A stretch of 64,000 nucleotides of DNA. Origin: Pipra filicauda. Its lineage: Eukaryota; Chordata; Aves; Passeriformes; Pipridae. Under the pieces are notes generated by a model, which worked only from the letters and a program-made list of their open reading frames with translations, ran no database searches and was not told where the DNA came from. Positions 38,319-52,000 of this stretch are shown in pieces; within the stretch, counting starts at the first letter, position 1, and every line of letters begins with the position of its first letter. The stretch spans positions 310,001 to 374,000 of the forward strand of contig NW_024104446.1 in assembly GCF_003945595.2 (NCBI RefSeq). Reading direction: 5' to 3'. A program made the translations under genes and the position numbers.

Positions 38319-41300
38319 AGAAAGCCACTCCTCAGAGAGATTGAAGACTTCTTCTTTCTTTCTATCTAGGTACATTTATAAAAACTCCCTTTATACATAA
38401 TGTACAATTCATGTTAAAGCAACAACAACCACAACCAAACTTACTAAAAAAAAAAAAGTTATCATTAAAAAAACAAAAAGAAAGAAAAAGAGGACAAAGG
38501 AAAAACACAGAGAAGTTACTACAGTAAAATTTTACAGTGAAAGAAAGCAATGCAATACATAGGAGGTGATCAAATCCATCTTGGGAAAAGTTGTAATGCA
38601 CCTTACTAATGATGCAATGGAGAATATAATCAAATATATCTTGAGACATATTTCATAGCTTTATCCCACTACACTATTTAAAATTCAGAATCATCACTAG
38701 AATATGTTTGTCCTCCCATCCATCTTTCTCGGCTATTTTTTAGAAGCCACAGCCCATCTTGGAAACTATATATCTGTGTTTGAAATACAGCTAGCCACAG
38801 TTTATCTGTTTTCATAAAACAATCTTTTATAACATTGATAACAAGTTGGTGAAAAACTTTTTTAAGTGAGAAATAAACCTTTACATTAAGAAAGATTTCA
38901 GAATTATTTAATTCTGAGAAAAATTTTTGGGCAAGGCTTTATTTTCATCTGACAGAGGAACAAAATTGCAATCATACAATGCATACCAATAGAACATCAT
39001 CCTGTATTCTCCTCTACAGTCTTACTGAACTGAACATAAGGCCAGCTTTTAGCCATCACAGGAATTGGTTAAATACTGATGACCAATAACTTCAAAAATA
39101 GGCTCTTCTCTTATTCTAAATTACATAATCGTAATTTTCTTTTAAATAGTAATTATGGAACTATGTTAGAAAGGAAAAATGTGTAATCTTTACTAGAAAG
39201 CTGATATTTCATGTTAAATCTACTGTTTACTCAGAGAATTTAAACCAGATTAAGTTGCCTTGAGATCTACAGTGAAAGGAATCATTTGTAGTCATGACAC
39301 ATTTTTTCAGGTACTACTGCTGCTTCAGCACTAATCTAATGAGGGCTGAATAATTTGCAGATGAGTGAAGTGAACAAGTCTACCTTTACTGAATAGCCAA
39401 TTACCACTGAGGCTCAAAAACCTCCTTTGTTTCTTAATTATGCAAATTACTTAGGAATTTCATATCTCTTTCAAAAATTATCTCCACCTTTACTTTAATT
39501 CCTTTTATTTTGGATCTTAAATTGTCCTGGAAGTGTACGACACAATTCTGTCTCATTTTCTATTATGTGCCTCACAACACATTATTAACACAACAAACTT
39601 GTCAAGAATTGTTCAAACTCCTTGATTTCTAGTTACATAGTTATTCTAGGATGAAACACAAAATTAAACTTTGTTAAAATACAGTGGCCTCTTGGTACTG
39701 ATATTTCCACAAAATTCACAGACTGGAGAAGGGCTGGCAGATAATTTGCCTCTCTTGTGCATCATTATGAACAAAAAAACCTGCTTCCTGCAAATAGCAA
39801 CTATACAAAGAGAAACCATGCATCCCATGTACAGTCACATTGCTTGGTTCCCATTCTTGAACTATGCACCAATTCTGACTATGCTACATACTGGCACTTT
39901 TCGTGTCTTGTAAATATTTACCCAGTGAATGACACATTTTAAGCAGTGGGAACAAATTTTCTGATTTTTAAGGGTTTCAGTATCTATTAGACACATATGA
40001 TGAAATCTAGATGCAATTAGTAGTAGGTGGTCACACATTACGTCATGAGAACACTTAATTCTCCTACTCTTTTTAAAAAGTTCTGTAGTGTCATTGGTTA
40101 AAAAAAAAATGTACAATCTAGCAAACTGAAAAAAAAATAGAACTTCCCAATTTCCATCTACAAAGATTATAGCTGATATTCCAGTGGAACTTCGGTTTCT
40201 TCTTGGGTTTTCTTATTTATAGGGGACAATTTTTTTTTTTAAATTTTGGTTCTCTTCTCAGGCATCCAAAGTGAGTTGAGCTTCACTTACTGAACATAGG
40301 AAGACAGTGGTGAGCTAATGGACACTCAATGTAATGACTCTAATATGGAGATAAAGTGCTGAAATAATTTATTAGACTTCCAAAACCACAATAGGAAAGT
40401 GGGACTGCTAGAAATTGTAGTAAAGAGAGTAATTCAGAAAAAAAAAAGTAGATGGCAGCTTCACCACAACCACACATATGATAAAACCACAAAAACATAC
40501 AGCCCTCTGAGAATACTTTGAACTAACAAGGAATAACATTGCTAGGCAAAGCTCACTAATTAACTGCAACCTGAACTCCAGTGTAATTTATAAAAAGATG
40601 CTTAGCCTTGTGAGCAGTGAGTCAAAGGAAAAGTTGCAAACAGTTTACATAATGAAAGGCATTGTGTAAAACTGTTTTCGTCTTTGTTTATGCTTACTAC
40701 ACCAAAACTACATCTTCTCAGAATTTATTGCATGCTAATAAGAAAATTATTATTTTTAGTTAAATCCCACAGTTGCAAGCAAACTCCCAAGAGTGCTAAT
40801 TGCACTTTTAAATGAATATACAACATATGAATATTAGCAGGAACAGTTAATTAACCTCATATTGCTGTTTAATCTACTTTGCAGAAAACTTCAAATCTTC
40901 TCTTTCATAATGTTTTGCTTACTAGGTAAAAAAAAGCATATAAGAAAAAATATCAAGTGTCATTTTGCTTTAGTGTGGTAATCTGCAGTCTATCCACTAT
41001 GTTTACTTTGGTGTTCTCTTAAAGAATTTAATTTATTTTTAATGAAAAATACAAACTAGACTTTAAAACTACCTGTGGTAGTTTCAGAATACATCTGCAA
41101 AATCAACAGTGTTTTGACTTCATACCACAAAGATCTTTGTCTTTTCCCTTTCTTTAGTACCAAAAGAACTTTCTCCTTACGCTTTAAAAGGAGGCAACCT
41201 ATGGATTTCCAATTCAATATAGGGATTAGGAGAAATTATTTATACACAGTGAGGTCTGGACAGGGTGTGGAGACAATGGCAGCCTCCTCCTGCTGAATCT

Positions 41301-43018
41301 TTCCAAAGCATCAATGTATTATTCCAAACATGATAAAGAAATTGTCCTAAATTTGTGCCAGAACAAGGACTTTGTGTATTAGGAAACAAAGTCACACAGT
41401 GTTTCTATGAACAATAAAGAACTCTGAAGTCCTTCCAGACTGTAGTATTTACTATTTTAACAGTTTGTTAAATAAACAACAGTTGCTTTTATTTTCTCAA
41501 TATAAGAATACCAAATAACATAGATATAAAATCAGAATCATATTATTATTTCCAAATGTTGCTCTGACAAATTCATTAATCCTGAAAACTTTTGAAACCT
41601 TTCTTTTTTCAGGCTAAAGGTTTTAAAGTGTTTGATATTAACTACACAGGTCAAACTCCACTACAGATAAAAGACATTTAAGACATGATGTTCACCTTAC
41701 AGATGTTCTGACTACATTTGTGAACTTCCACACCACCACCTGTTACAGAAACAAGACATCTAAAATGAAATCTCACTCCTTAAATCATTATGATTGCAGT
41801 TTGAGAGGAAAAGACAGACAAAAGAAGATCAAGAAGTTCCAGAGAGCCTCTGTCACACCTGATAACACATTTAGGCTGTCACACACTGAACAAATGCAAC
41901 TGGGTGGACAGATACGAATGAAAGAAATTGAGGTTTTTTTCCTGACTGCCACTGAAAACACCAGGATAAGTCATGGTAGCATTTCATTAGAGATTCTGAT
42001 AGCTAAATGATTGTTTAACCCAAGATATACTTTTAAAGTGTATACATTTCTCTACAATTGCATAAACTGTATTTGAGGTATCTCAAATTTACATCACATT
42101 GGCTCATGACATACTTCATTTAAATAAAGATACACTCAGCAGGATGTCACCTTGTAGAAGTTCTAAGCTCTGAAATGTAAGAAAAATCTTGCTAAGAAAA
42201 ACTGATTTGCTTGTAATGGAATCTTACTCTGCTAAGACATCCCATCTGAGAGTACACTGCTGGGTTTGACATTTTTGAGCATACTTATATTTTATATACT
42301 TGCACCAATTATGTTTAAAAACAGCAATAAGAATTTGAATATTAAACTGCTAAAACACTGAACCTGACCACCCAGGAACAGGTAATTAATCTTCTCTTCT
42401 CTTGTCCCACAGTTAACAAAATTAATATGGATCACTTTTCTAAGGAATATTCTGATGGTAGCTTGCTGTATTTGCCAGAGGCACGGAAGAGTTTTCAGCC
42501 CTCTCTCTCCCTCACCATCATCAGAGAAAGTTAATTAGCTCCTGCTAATTCCACTGCTGCTATGCAGAGAATTTCTATGTTTCACATACTAGCACAGCTT
42601 CTCTGTGACCCTTTGATCCCAAATGCCAGTTATGCAGGAAGTAGGCTTTTCTGGAGAAGTTTACATCTTTAGTGCCTCACTGTCCTCGACAGCTTGCAGC
42701 CTAGCTATTCACCACCCAAAACCAATCCTTTGAGCACTTTTATGGACACTGGTGTGAAAAGTCAGGTTTTCTCTGTTAGTGAAGAGTATTTTGATTCCTC
42801 TTGTCACAGTATATTTAGGGCTGGGATTTCCGACAATTCATGGTAAAACCACAGCAGGCAACTAAGTACCACTCAGCCACTTGCTGACCTCCCCCAACTC
42901 TGTCACAGAGGAGAACTGGAAAGAAAAAGTATGTCTCATGGGTTGAGATAAGAACCGTTTAATAACTAAATCAAAATACTATTATAATAATAGTAATGAA
43001 AATGAGAGAGGAATAAAA

Positions 43019-43392
43019 CCTCAGCGAAACACTTCCTGAGTTTGCCCATGGGGATGTTGTGAGAGACAGTGTCAAAAGCCTTACTGGAGACCAGGAACAC
43101 AATATCCACTGCTCTCCCCTCAGCCATCGAGGTAACTGTTCCATCGTGCAAGGCAATCAGGTTTGTCAACCATGATTTACCTTTACTGAATCCATGCTGG
43201 CTACTCCTGATCACCTACTTGTCATCCATGCGGATATTGATGGCCTCCAGAGCGAAGCACTGCCATCACCTTTCCAGGGATTAAGGTGAGACTGACTGAC
43301 TGGTAGTTCCCTGGGTCCTCTTTCTTGCCCTTTCTGAAGACCAAGGTGATATTTGCTTTTTCTCAGTCCTCAAGCACCTCTCCTGAACAGCA
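43019..43392 (-). mobile_element. CR1 LINE reverse-transcriptase relic
   Basis: On the minus strand the translation contains QHGFSKGKSWLTNLIALHDG, then EGRAVDIVFLVSSKAFDTVS and HNIPMGKLRKC. Further upstream, in shifted frames, it reads KKEDPGNYQSVSLTLIPGK. These are the conserved blocks of CR1-type reverse transcriptase: the PGNYRPVSL region, the QHGF motif and the DFSKAFDTVSHN catalytic-palm motif. Here the DFSKAFDTV block is altered (VSSKAF), and stops and frameshifts separate the blocks. The copy is therefore dead and a 5' and 3' truncated fragment. It lies in the same orientation as ATRN, in the intron that splits the lectin domain. Confidence 0.9.
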
Positions 43393-43753
43393 TTATTCTT
43401 GTACTAAATCCAACACACAGCACTGTACCAGCCACCAAAAAGAAAATTAACTCTATCACAGCTGAAACGAGGACACCAAAGTGATCCACTCATTCACTTG
43501 AGCAAATATTCTCTCACAGGTAAACTAACTTTTAACATTTAAATCAGATAAGGAGAAACACTTGAGAACTGCTGTGTCATTAGCATTAAACATGAAATTT
43601 GCTTAATACCTACACAGCACTGATACCAGTCTTTAACACCATGCTACATTTCTTTGAAGACATAAACTTTCCTGTCTTTGGACAAAAGCCTAAAACAGAT
43701 TTCTCCAAGAAAATTTATTTCACATAAGCATCAATTACAGTTACTCAAGTTAC

Positions 43754-43935
43754 CTGAAGTGTATACTTCTGTATTTCATCCAGAACAAATTCCACTTCTT
43801 TTGAGGTTGTTAATGAGGCAAGATTTCCACTTAAGTTGTAGCAATACAGCTTAGCATTGTCATAGCTTTCACGACTAGAATTTATGTGGAGGCAGGCATC
43901 TCCAATATGACTCCATCTTTCTCCACACAGATGAG
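43754..43935 (-). CDS. ATRN: ATRN exon: C-type lectin domain, N-terminal half
   Basis: This 182-base exon encodes HLCGERWSHIGDACLHINSS, then RESYDNAKLYCYNLSGNLAS, then LTTSKEVEFVLDEIQKYTLQ. The pattern W..(x)..C....(x)..Y..A...C...G..LAS.....E..F is the classical start of a C-type lectin-like fold, up to the second helix. NSS and NLS are potential N-glycosylation sites. The acceptor is ...tttttgcactag and the donor is CTTCAG followed by gtaacttg. Entry is phase 1 and exit is phase 0. The second half of the domain lies 8.7 kb away at 34847-35060. Attractin's lectin domain has no firmly known ligand. Confidence 0.96.
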
Positions 43936-45199
43936 CTAGTGCAAAAAGCATATGATTAAAGCTGATCTGAAAAAACTTCTAAAAAACCCAAGGGAGTCTG
44001 AATTTTAACTTCCCAAGATCATAAATCAAATACATCCCACACTCAATTTTCCTTTTCATGTCACATAAATTCTGAAATACCAAGTAGCATCATACGAATT
44101 AGTGTATTTTTATGGAAAGAAACTTATAATTATTTTTTACGTTTTTAAAAGATATATGCTAAGTTTCAGCATAACAATATTCTTTTGTCAATATTTCTTC
44201 CCTGCTCAGAATTGAGCACAACATTAAGATGAGATTATGTACATAAATAATAGTCCCTTTACTTCAGTTTTATGTAGAATTAAGAGATCACTACTTTACC
44301 CCACCTTTATCATCCTATCTACGCATTTATATTTGCCTAAATACAAATGCAATTAGAATGATAGGAAATTCTGATAATATCTTGAGAACATTTCCTCTTC
44401 AACATTTTACAGCTTTATTCACACTCAGGTAACTATTAAAAGATAAGTAAGTAATTCGGAGCAACTGTTATAGTCAACCTTTACAAAGAATGCACATATT
44501 CAGTTTTAAACTGCACAGAATAAACTGATTGAAATTATTTAATGAATAATCTCTGTAAAAAAAATGTGTTAATTAATTTTATCTGGACATAAAGATCAAA
44601 CGGAAAAGGTTCTGACATCTAACTGCATATACGTAGTTATGAATATAAATTACAGAATAAATATTATTTCAGAATCTTAACAGTCACCTTCTGAGAATAT
44701 TTCATATTAGCATTTTAATATTCACTGCTTTCATAGTAGTATCAACATTAGACAATCAAGAAACTAGATCTTGGGCCCTATCTGCACAGGAAAATTGAAG
44801 TATAATTGAATTACAATTTATAAAGTAAAACCAGCTAGCAGAAGTAACAATGTCAGTACATATGTAACAGTAAAACGCTCAGTATGGCAATTCAGCTCTG
44901 CACTCAGTGGTCCCCACAGGCTGGAGCTTGTCACTGGCTTTTACAGAGGCACATGCCATTATGCCTTGGCTAATGTTATTATCCCTCCTAACCAGATTAA
45001 AGGTAGCATTGATACCCCAAACAGTGGTGTAATTACATCTGTGTTCACCTGTACAGGCACAGACAGACAAGGCCAGTCAGAACAAATAAACAAATCCAGG
45101 TCTACTCATTGAATCAATATTCTTTGGCAACAGCAAACAAGGTTTATTCAGTTTTGAAATCAATTCTGAAAAGCAGCATGGCCACCCCACAGCCCTTAC
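43936..45199 (-). other. ATRN: ATRN intron of 1.3 kb
   Basis: AT-rich intron between the PSI exon and the first lectin exon. A 64-codon minus-strand open stretch at 44879-45070 has three potential sequons and several cysteines. It does not join either exon in frame with attractin, and I treat it as chance. Confidence 0.85.
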
Positions 45200-45332
45200 C
45201 AGGTAGTGCCTGGCACTCCTGCTGCCTCTGGTCCCACTGGCAGTTCAGGTGCAGGGAGCAGCTCTTGCAGCTGGTCAGTTTATTGCAGATCTGTTCATTT
45301 CTCACGTGACATTTGGTGTAGTTTTTAACTGA
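45200..45332 (-). CDS. ATRN: ATRN exon: PSI-type cysteine-rich module
   Basis: This 133-base exon encodes [19 protein letters not shown], then [19 protein letters not shown], then ECQALP. The CxxC...CxW core marks another PSI-like module. NYT is a likely N-glycosylation sequon. The acceptor is ...atctttatag before TCAGTTAAA and the donor is CCTG followed by gtaaggg. Entry is phase 0 and exit is phase 1, so together with the exon at 53110-53228 it forms one 252-base phase 1-1 unit. It is visibly richer in G and C than the flanking intron. A plus-strand frame covers it but is only antisense to the real exon. Confidence 0.96.
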
Positions 45333-46112
45333 CTATAAAGATAAAATGGACAAAACAGGATCTCAAGCATAAGTCAAACTATTAAAAAGACAGAAGTCAA
45401 AACTGAAATACAGAGCAGGTGGATCCCTCCCAGAAAATCATGGCCACCTAAAAGCCAGGTTGAATTTAAGCTCTTTGTCCAGATTCCTTTAGCAGTTGCT
45501 CAAAGTAAAAAATGCATCTCTAGAGCACAAATCACCCCATCTGTTCTACACAACTATGAGTGTCAAACTACTTTGAAGAGGTCAATTCCCCGTACCAGGA
45601 AGAGCTTAAACAACTAAACTAAATCTCTGTTTCTAAGATAATTACACTCTCACTAAATTATTTCATCCTATGCAGGTTAAAGAAAGCATAATAGTCAAAC
45701 AGAACTTAAAAATGCACAAGGTACAAAATAATTACATATCATTCACCAAAGCTGCAAGAATATGCTCTACACATGACATAAAACCAGGGATAACATTATA
45801 TCTCTGTTACCTCAGCATACAAGCAAAGCAGTAACATTGAAGGAATTATTACTTGTGGGGTTTGGTGGGTTTGGTGGTTTTTTTTCTTTTTTTCCTGAAA
45901 ACTGAAGTCTCCCTTTCCAAGTTCAGCATTTTGGATACAAATCTTTCTTCCCTGTGCATACTACTTTTAATTAAGACATGATATTGATATTGTACTTAAT
46001 GAACTGCTCTAAATCCTCAGCCAATGCATCAGCTCATCCATAAGGCTGTCTCTACCAACTTAATTTCACAGTAATAATTAGAAGTAAGTCCTAATGCAAG
46101 ACAGCTTTATAC

Positions 46113-46175
46113 TCACAGAACCACAGAGTGGTTGAGATTGGAAGGGACCTCTGCAAGTCCTTCTTGTCAAACCCT
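46113..46175 (-). mobile_element. Short CR1-type 3' end fragment, minus orientation
   Basis: On the plus strand the text reads TCACAGAACCACAGAGTGG, then TTGAGATTGGAAGGGACCTC, then TGCAAGTC. This is the reverse complement of a CR1-family tail (GAGGTCCCTTCCAA...ATTCTGTGA). Only about 60 bases are clear, so the assignment to CR1 and not to another avian repeat with a similar end is tentative. Confidence 0.7.
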
Positions 46176-49003
46176 CACAACTCTTGTCTCTCTCTAATAA
46201 CAAAAGATTAAATTAATGCATAGCAGCAAAAATGGATTGCACTTGGATTGCAAGTGCATGATTTACTGAAAATTTTGGTTGCTTTCCATTCTAATAGTCT
46301 CCTGGAGTATGATTAAACAACATATTAAGGGACAGTATGACAGTAAGCTACACAGTTGCTGGTACTGGAATATGGACACTGATAGGGAAGGGGGGGAGGC
46401 AAAAAGTCTCCTTTTATTTTTTTTTTTTCCAAAGTCCTGAAATAATGCAATTGTTATAATGAATTCTCAATCTCACACAGAACCAGCTTCATTCCTGGGG
46501 AAGAACACTGCTGTTTAGGGACCTTACTGTATTTTAATTTTTTGCTTTTATTGGATCAGATGCTCACCAGTAAGTTTATTATAAAAGGTACTCACTATTT
46601 TTTTGTCCTATAAAAATGGCTATTGTGAGGCAAAAAGAACCAGAGAAGCAGTTCTAGTAGAAAGCATCGACACCACAGTACGAAACAGAGCCAAAGAAGA
46701 TGCCATCAAGTAACAGAATGTCTATTTAGGCCAATAAATGCATATAGACAGTAAAGCACAAAAACCTTTGGTACAAACCCACACTCAGTTCCACTCCATC
46801 GTGAGGCACACTCACAAAACTCCTGAGAGATGCTTTGAAGTGAATTTTAGAGCCTAAGTAACCATCATCTGCTCCCCTACAATATCTCAACTAATACTCA
46901 CCTTTAACACTTCATGTTGACATACCCTTAACATTCAGATTTTTTTAAAAATTACATGCTCTTCAGTGGTATTACACACAGATTACAATTTTCCAACTAA
47001 ACCAAGATATTTGTTCTTTTACTTTCTAATCATGAAGCTTGTTATGTGCTGGTTATTTAATGTTTAAAATAAAATTCAAAGCAGTAGTGGCTATTCTATA
47101 ATAATGTTCCTTCTTGTATTCCCTTATTCCCAGCACTTATTTCCCTTAAATCCAATTTAAACATTGCTTGCCTGAAAATCTCATTAGTTCAATGTAGATG
47201 TGAATCCAATAGGTAACTCATATTAACACAATATTAAGGTTATAACTTAAGCTACCAAACTCAATGAAATTTAAAAAGATGACAGCCCATCTGTTACAGA
47301 AGTGTTATATTGCTCTAGGATATTTATAACGTTTACACACCAAAATATGAGTAAATCATGTTCTGTATAAAGCTTCCTTCTTATGTCTGATTTACTTAGA
47401 TCTTTTAAGTACTGATCCTGATATGGTGATATATAGACAGACTTACGGACTAAAGTGATTTTTCTGAATATTTACTGTAGAATGAAAATACTACAGGAGT
47501 TTATCTTAGAATTTCAGAAATTGCTATTCAATTATGTACCTCTTTCCTCCCCCTGGACTTTTCAGTTTAACAGTACACCTTGTCTAGTTTGTCTAGTACA
47601 ACTGTAAATTATTAACTTGTAGAGTTGTATTATTTCTCTGAAACTACTCCCAAAACTTGCCACTGGATACTCCTTAGTAATAGATTTGATTCTATTCATA
47701 TTTCCTTCTACTACTTTATACATCTTCTCTTGACTATTCTTTGAATTCCTCAAATGTCGGCAGATTGCTGTAATTATTATTATTTGTATTAGTGTATCAC
47801 CCAAGGACTCCCATCATGAAAGAGAGCAATAACTTTCTGGAAGCAATGCGAGCATTACAAAAAGAAAATTATTCTTGTCTTTAAGGCACTGTATAAAAAT
47901 ATTTAACAATGTAGGACTATAGTTCTCTTTGAAGCATCCTCTAGGATCCCATATCCCTAAAGAGGATGTTCTTTATCATACCCTTCATGGGTTCAAAGAT
48001 GCTTAGTTTATGTTGCCACACTCAGATATACAATACTTATACATCACATACCAATTTGTGTTGTATTTAGATGACTGACATCAGCTGGGGCTTTATCACA
48101 CTGCATGTGTGGAGACCAAGACAATGAAATTCAGAGACTGCTACTTGGGGTAAGAGTGTGGTTGGTCTCAGAGGAGAAACATGTCCCCTTTGGAGCTTCT
48201 GAAAGCAATAAGGCTTTCAAAAATGTAATACAGGGTGGATGCAGAAACACTTCAGCTGTGCCTCTTCCCATCACAGTCTCTCCAAACAGGAAAAATCACA
48301 TGTTCTCCACTTGAAAAGACACATCACAGACCATACTCTGACCAAAAAAATATTATGTTCACATGCTATTGCCAAGTGTTCTTGATCACATTTGAGTAAG
48401 TGTTCTCCTTTTACTCTGCCCTCCCCTATGTTTGTTACAGTAAAAGAGTAGATTTTATAACAAGCTTAATCTGAAGAGTCAGAATAAGAGCTGAAATTTT
48501 ATAAGTGGGGTTTTTCAATTTATTTGCAAGCAATTCTACGGTTTTGAAAGGAAAACACTACTTTCCAAGTAAAGTTTAGTATTATATTACTGCTGAAGTT
48601 CAAGCCTGCAGAATACTTTCCTTAAGTAATTAAGGGGACAAGTTACTTTATTTGCAATCTTTTAGTGTGGCAGTTAATATTCCTATAAACTGAAGGTTTA
48701 TAGGCTAACAATGTAGACAACCAGTGGAGCACATTGTTATAGCTACCCCATCTCCACTGATTACTTCAGTTTTTACTGTAGAGGAGTAAGACAATGGGAG
48801 AAGGAAGACATTCTTTATTAGTTCCTGAAGTGCACCCCTCAGGATTGCTGTTTGCATCTGGAGTTTGGTGTAGAAATAGGAAGAGTTATTTTGAGGGTAT
48901 AAAGAATCAAAATCAATTTCTTTTAGTAACTAGTGCAAGCATTTCCAGTTGTTTCCCAAAGAAAAGGGTGAGGAAGGAGACAAAGAAGTGGGTTAGGGAA
49001 ATT

Positions 49004-49020
49004 AAAAAAAAAAAAAAAAA
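49004..49020. repeat. Poly-A run of 17
   Basis: A homopolymer run at the end of a purine-rich stretch in the 7.8-kb intron. I see no retrocopy upstream of it. Confidence 0.85.
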
Positions 49021-52000
49021 GGTAAAATAAAAGACAAAAAAGACAAAACCTTTAAAGTTCTTTCACATCATAAATATCAAAAAGAAGTCAAGATATCATC
49101 CAGTAACAACTTACATGTGCACAAGGTAAATATTTTTACATTTTTCAGCCTATAAGTCTATCAGCACTTGAGCCAATCGGAACTATAAGTGGCATGGTAC
49201 ATGGCCAAACCCAGCTCACCATCTCTTGCATAAGCACAGTTTAAGGAAGGCTGGCATGCAAAAAGCACTCCTGTACTTTCAGGATTTCAATGCAATCACA
49301 ATTTTCAAAAGTGCCTACATATGCCTGAAAAAAACAAAACAGCTTTATGGCCAGAATGTGGACTTAAAATATTGCTATTCTTAAAAAAAGACTACTCAAC
49401 ATATTGGGGCTCTCTGCCACTTTGTCAACTCCTATTTGGTTCCATTTCTGAAGAGGGAAAAAAAAGGATAAAGCAAATTTTTTACTCTAATATTCAAGCT
49501 TTCTCAGGTCTTCCTTAGTAAAGGAAACTTTGCATTTTGTTGCAATTGGTCAGCCCTCTTCAGTCATTTACCATTTTATTTCTCACAAGGTACAAAAAGA
49601 TTTTGCTACCATGGGGCAGCTCCTCCCTGAGGAGCAGATCAATTCTTTGTTTATTTTTCCATGCTACTATCTCAAGAAAAATGACACCTTGTAAAGGTGC
49701 AGCAATCTAAAATGAAATTGATCTCTCCCCAAAGCTTTTTCTTTTGTTCTTTTTTTTTTTTGGTAAGGACTTCTGAGAATATTTCCATTATAAATTATAA
49801 GTTTCTGCACAACATGATCAGTAAGGGAGTATCATTCTCACAAGATGTGAGACATATGCAGACATACAAAGTGAATACAGTTTCATAAACATATTAAGTA
49901 GATTCAGATCTGGAGATTTTCATCTATATAAAGAAATAAGCAAAATGCTTCAGAATTAGTGAGGACCAGGAAGACACTTAGGATATTATAGAGTACAAAT
50001 GAAAGTGTCAAAATGCAAAATCAATGCAACAGACTTAAGGACAGTGAACTGCTTGTAAAAGTCAGCATAATCTACTCCACAAAAATCAGAAATATATCAC
50101 AAGCAGGACACAGAACTTTGGAGGAAAAAAAAAAAGGAAGGAAGATGCAAGACAAAGAATCTGAGAAAAAAAAGAAGATATGAGCATGACAGAAAGCTGT
50201 TTCTCCCAATTTTAGAAGAAGACAGAGTGGTGTGTAGTGCTTAGAGGGACACCTATGCAGAAATATTAGGTTTTACAAGTCAATCAAAATATTCCTGTTT
50301 AAATTTCCATTCCTGATATAGACAGGCAATGAGTGGGAGAAAAAGAGTAAGTACATTGATCATCAGTTCCTTCTTTGTGACAAAGTGTTATACAATATTC
50401 TATGTTTTAAAGCTGAAAATGGTCCCGGGTTAGATGCAAGAGGCTCCCTGAAAGAACTTGAAAGAGGAAACGATAAAGATATCAGTATGTGATATTTCAG
50501 GAAGTCTGTACTTGGCAAGAGACACTATTAATGGCAGTATTATAGTTGCTTTTGCCCCTATGGCAAAAAAGTATCTGTATTTGCACATTTTTGAAAAAAG
50601 GGAAAATAGGTAATGTTCCCCTTTTTAGCTCCATCAATCTCAAAGACAAAAATTAAATAACTTTTTGTTCTCGGTTTAACTTCAGTGTATTATATAAAGC
50701 CACTGTAAGCAGTCTGGTGTAATTTCTCAAGGCCATCTTCAAAATCCTTTTTACAACAGAAAAAACCCTCTAATTAATGGTCAAAAACAGCCAACAAGGC
50801 ACTACTGCTACGTTGCTCTCCAATCTACTCACTATTCAAATTTCAGTACCGTCTTAAACCACTCTGCTTCTTTAAACTATTTCCCAGTGGGGCAAGAGAT
50901 CATTCACCCCTCAACATTTGCATCAGACATGACAGGGCCAACAGTATGCAGAAGTATCCCACTTCTGTGAGTTTTACTGAGAGAAAAACAAAGCAGCTTT
51001 CCAGTGCTGAAATGAGTCAGACCTCCAGAACAACCTGGCATTGCAAGCCTCTGCTTGCAATTACATCAGATATGAGTATGACATATACCTTGATGATCCA
51101 TAAGTGTGCACAGTAGAGGACTACAGTGTCCTGTTAACATTCTGACTCACATCAGGTGGTGAATATAGGCAGGTATATGTGCATCATCAATGCATATTAT
51201 CACTGCTTATGAAGTCCATCTGTCCAAATAGAATTATTTCAGGGAAATTTTCATATTTTACAGGCCTTCCAAACAGCAGAGCAATCACTGTTTTTCAAAA
51301 AATCTGTGACCATGATGCCAATGCCAAACTGGTTGACAGCACATCTTTAGTACACTGGCCAGTTTCCACAGGGTGAAAGCAGCAGATTCTAAAATGTTAT
51401 TGTCTGTCTCATCTGGAGTTCTATGATCTAAGTCATAAATCAAGGCCCTCGTACAGCTGCAAAAATGGGGCTTTCTCCTTGTGATATTTCTGAGTCTAGA
51501 GCTTGTTATCCCATATTATCACAGTGCTGTCACAACATTTTCATTTTGTGGGCCTAGTGCAGAAGTAGCAGTCTATGAAAATGGATAATCAGCCTGATCC
51601 ATTCTGTTTCTTCACATGGAACCATTCTGTTTATGCTATTTTGGTGGGTGTATATCGAAGATGCAAAATCCTTCCTCCATCATCTCATGGCCAATAGACT
51701 AATTTTGCAACAGCCACCTCCAATTTGTGAGGGTGCCTCTTTTAAGAAATCATTTTGATGAATCTTCACTATTCCATTCTTCAGTAACTGCACTAACAGC
51801 CTCTCCTATCCACTTCAAAGCCTGAATAAAAGACAGGAAATGATATAGAGAAAACCAGTGCATCAGTTGCTAATTAAGCTGACAATCTTAGTCATGAAAG
51901 GTTGTCAGAGAAGGACACTGAACTGAGAAACTTGTGCTAAAATACCGAGTGCTTCATATTTATTACGGGATGAAGATGGTCTGCTCCTTAGCAACTGTTC

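Larger units (their letters stand above)
35061..43753 (-). other. ATRN: ATRN intron of 8.7 kb splitting the lectin domain
   Basis: This intron separates the two halves of the C-type lectin domain. It contains an unidentified cluster of minus-strand open frames (about 36660-38165), a perfect 14-base tandem duplication at 38291-38318 and a CR1 reverse-transcriptase relic (about 43019-43392). The remainder is AT-rich intronic sequence in which I see nothing further. Confidence 0.85.

Noticed and set aside
41190..41300. Weak resemblance to a CR1 segment (GGCAACCT...GGATTAGGAGAAATT)
   Set aside because: Scattered short matches only, without the conserved 3' blocks.
44879..45070. Minus-strand frame of 63 codons with cysteines and sequons near a PSI exon, considered as an extra ATRN exon
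   Set aside because: The flanking exons join directly in phase with continuous attractin sequence, leaving no room for an insert in the standard transcript.
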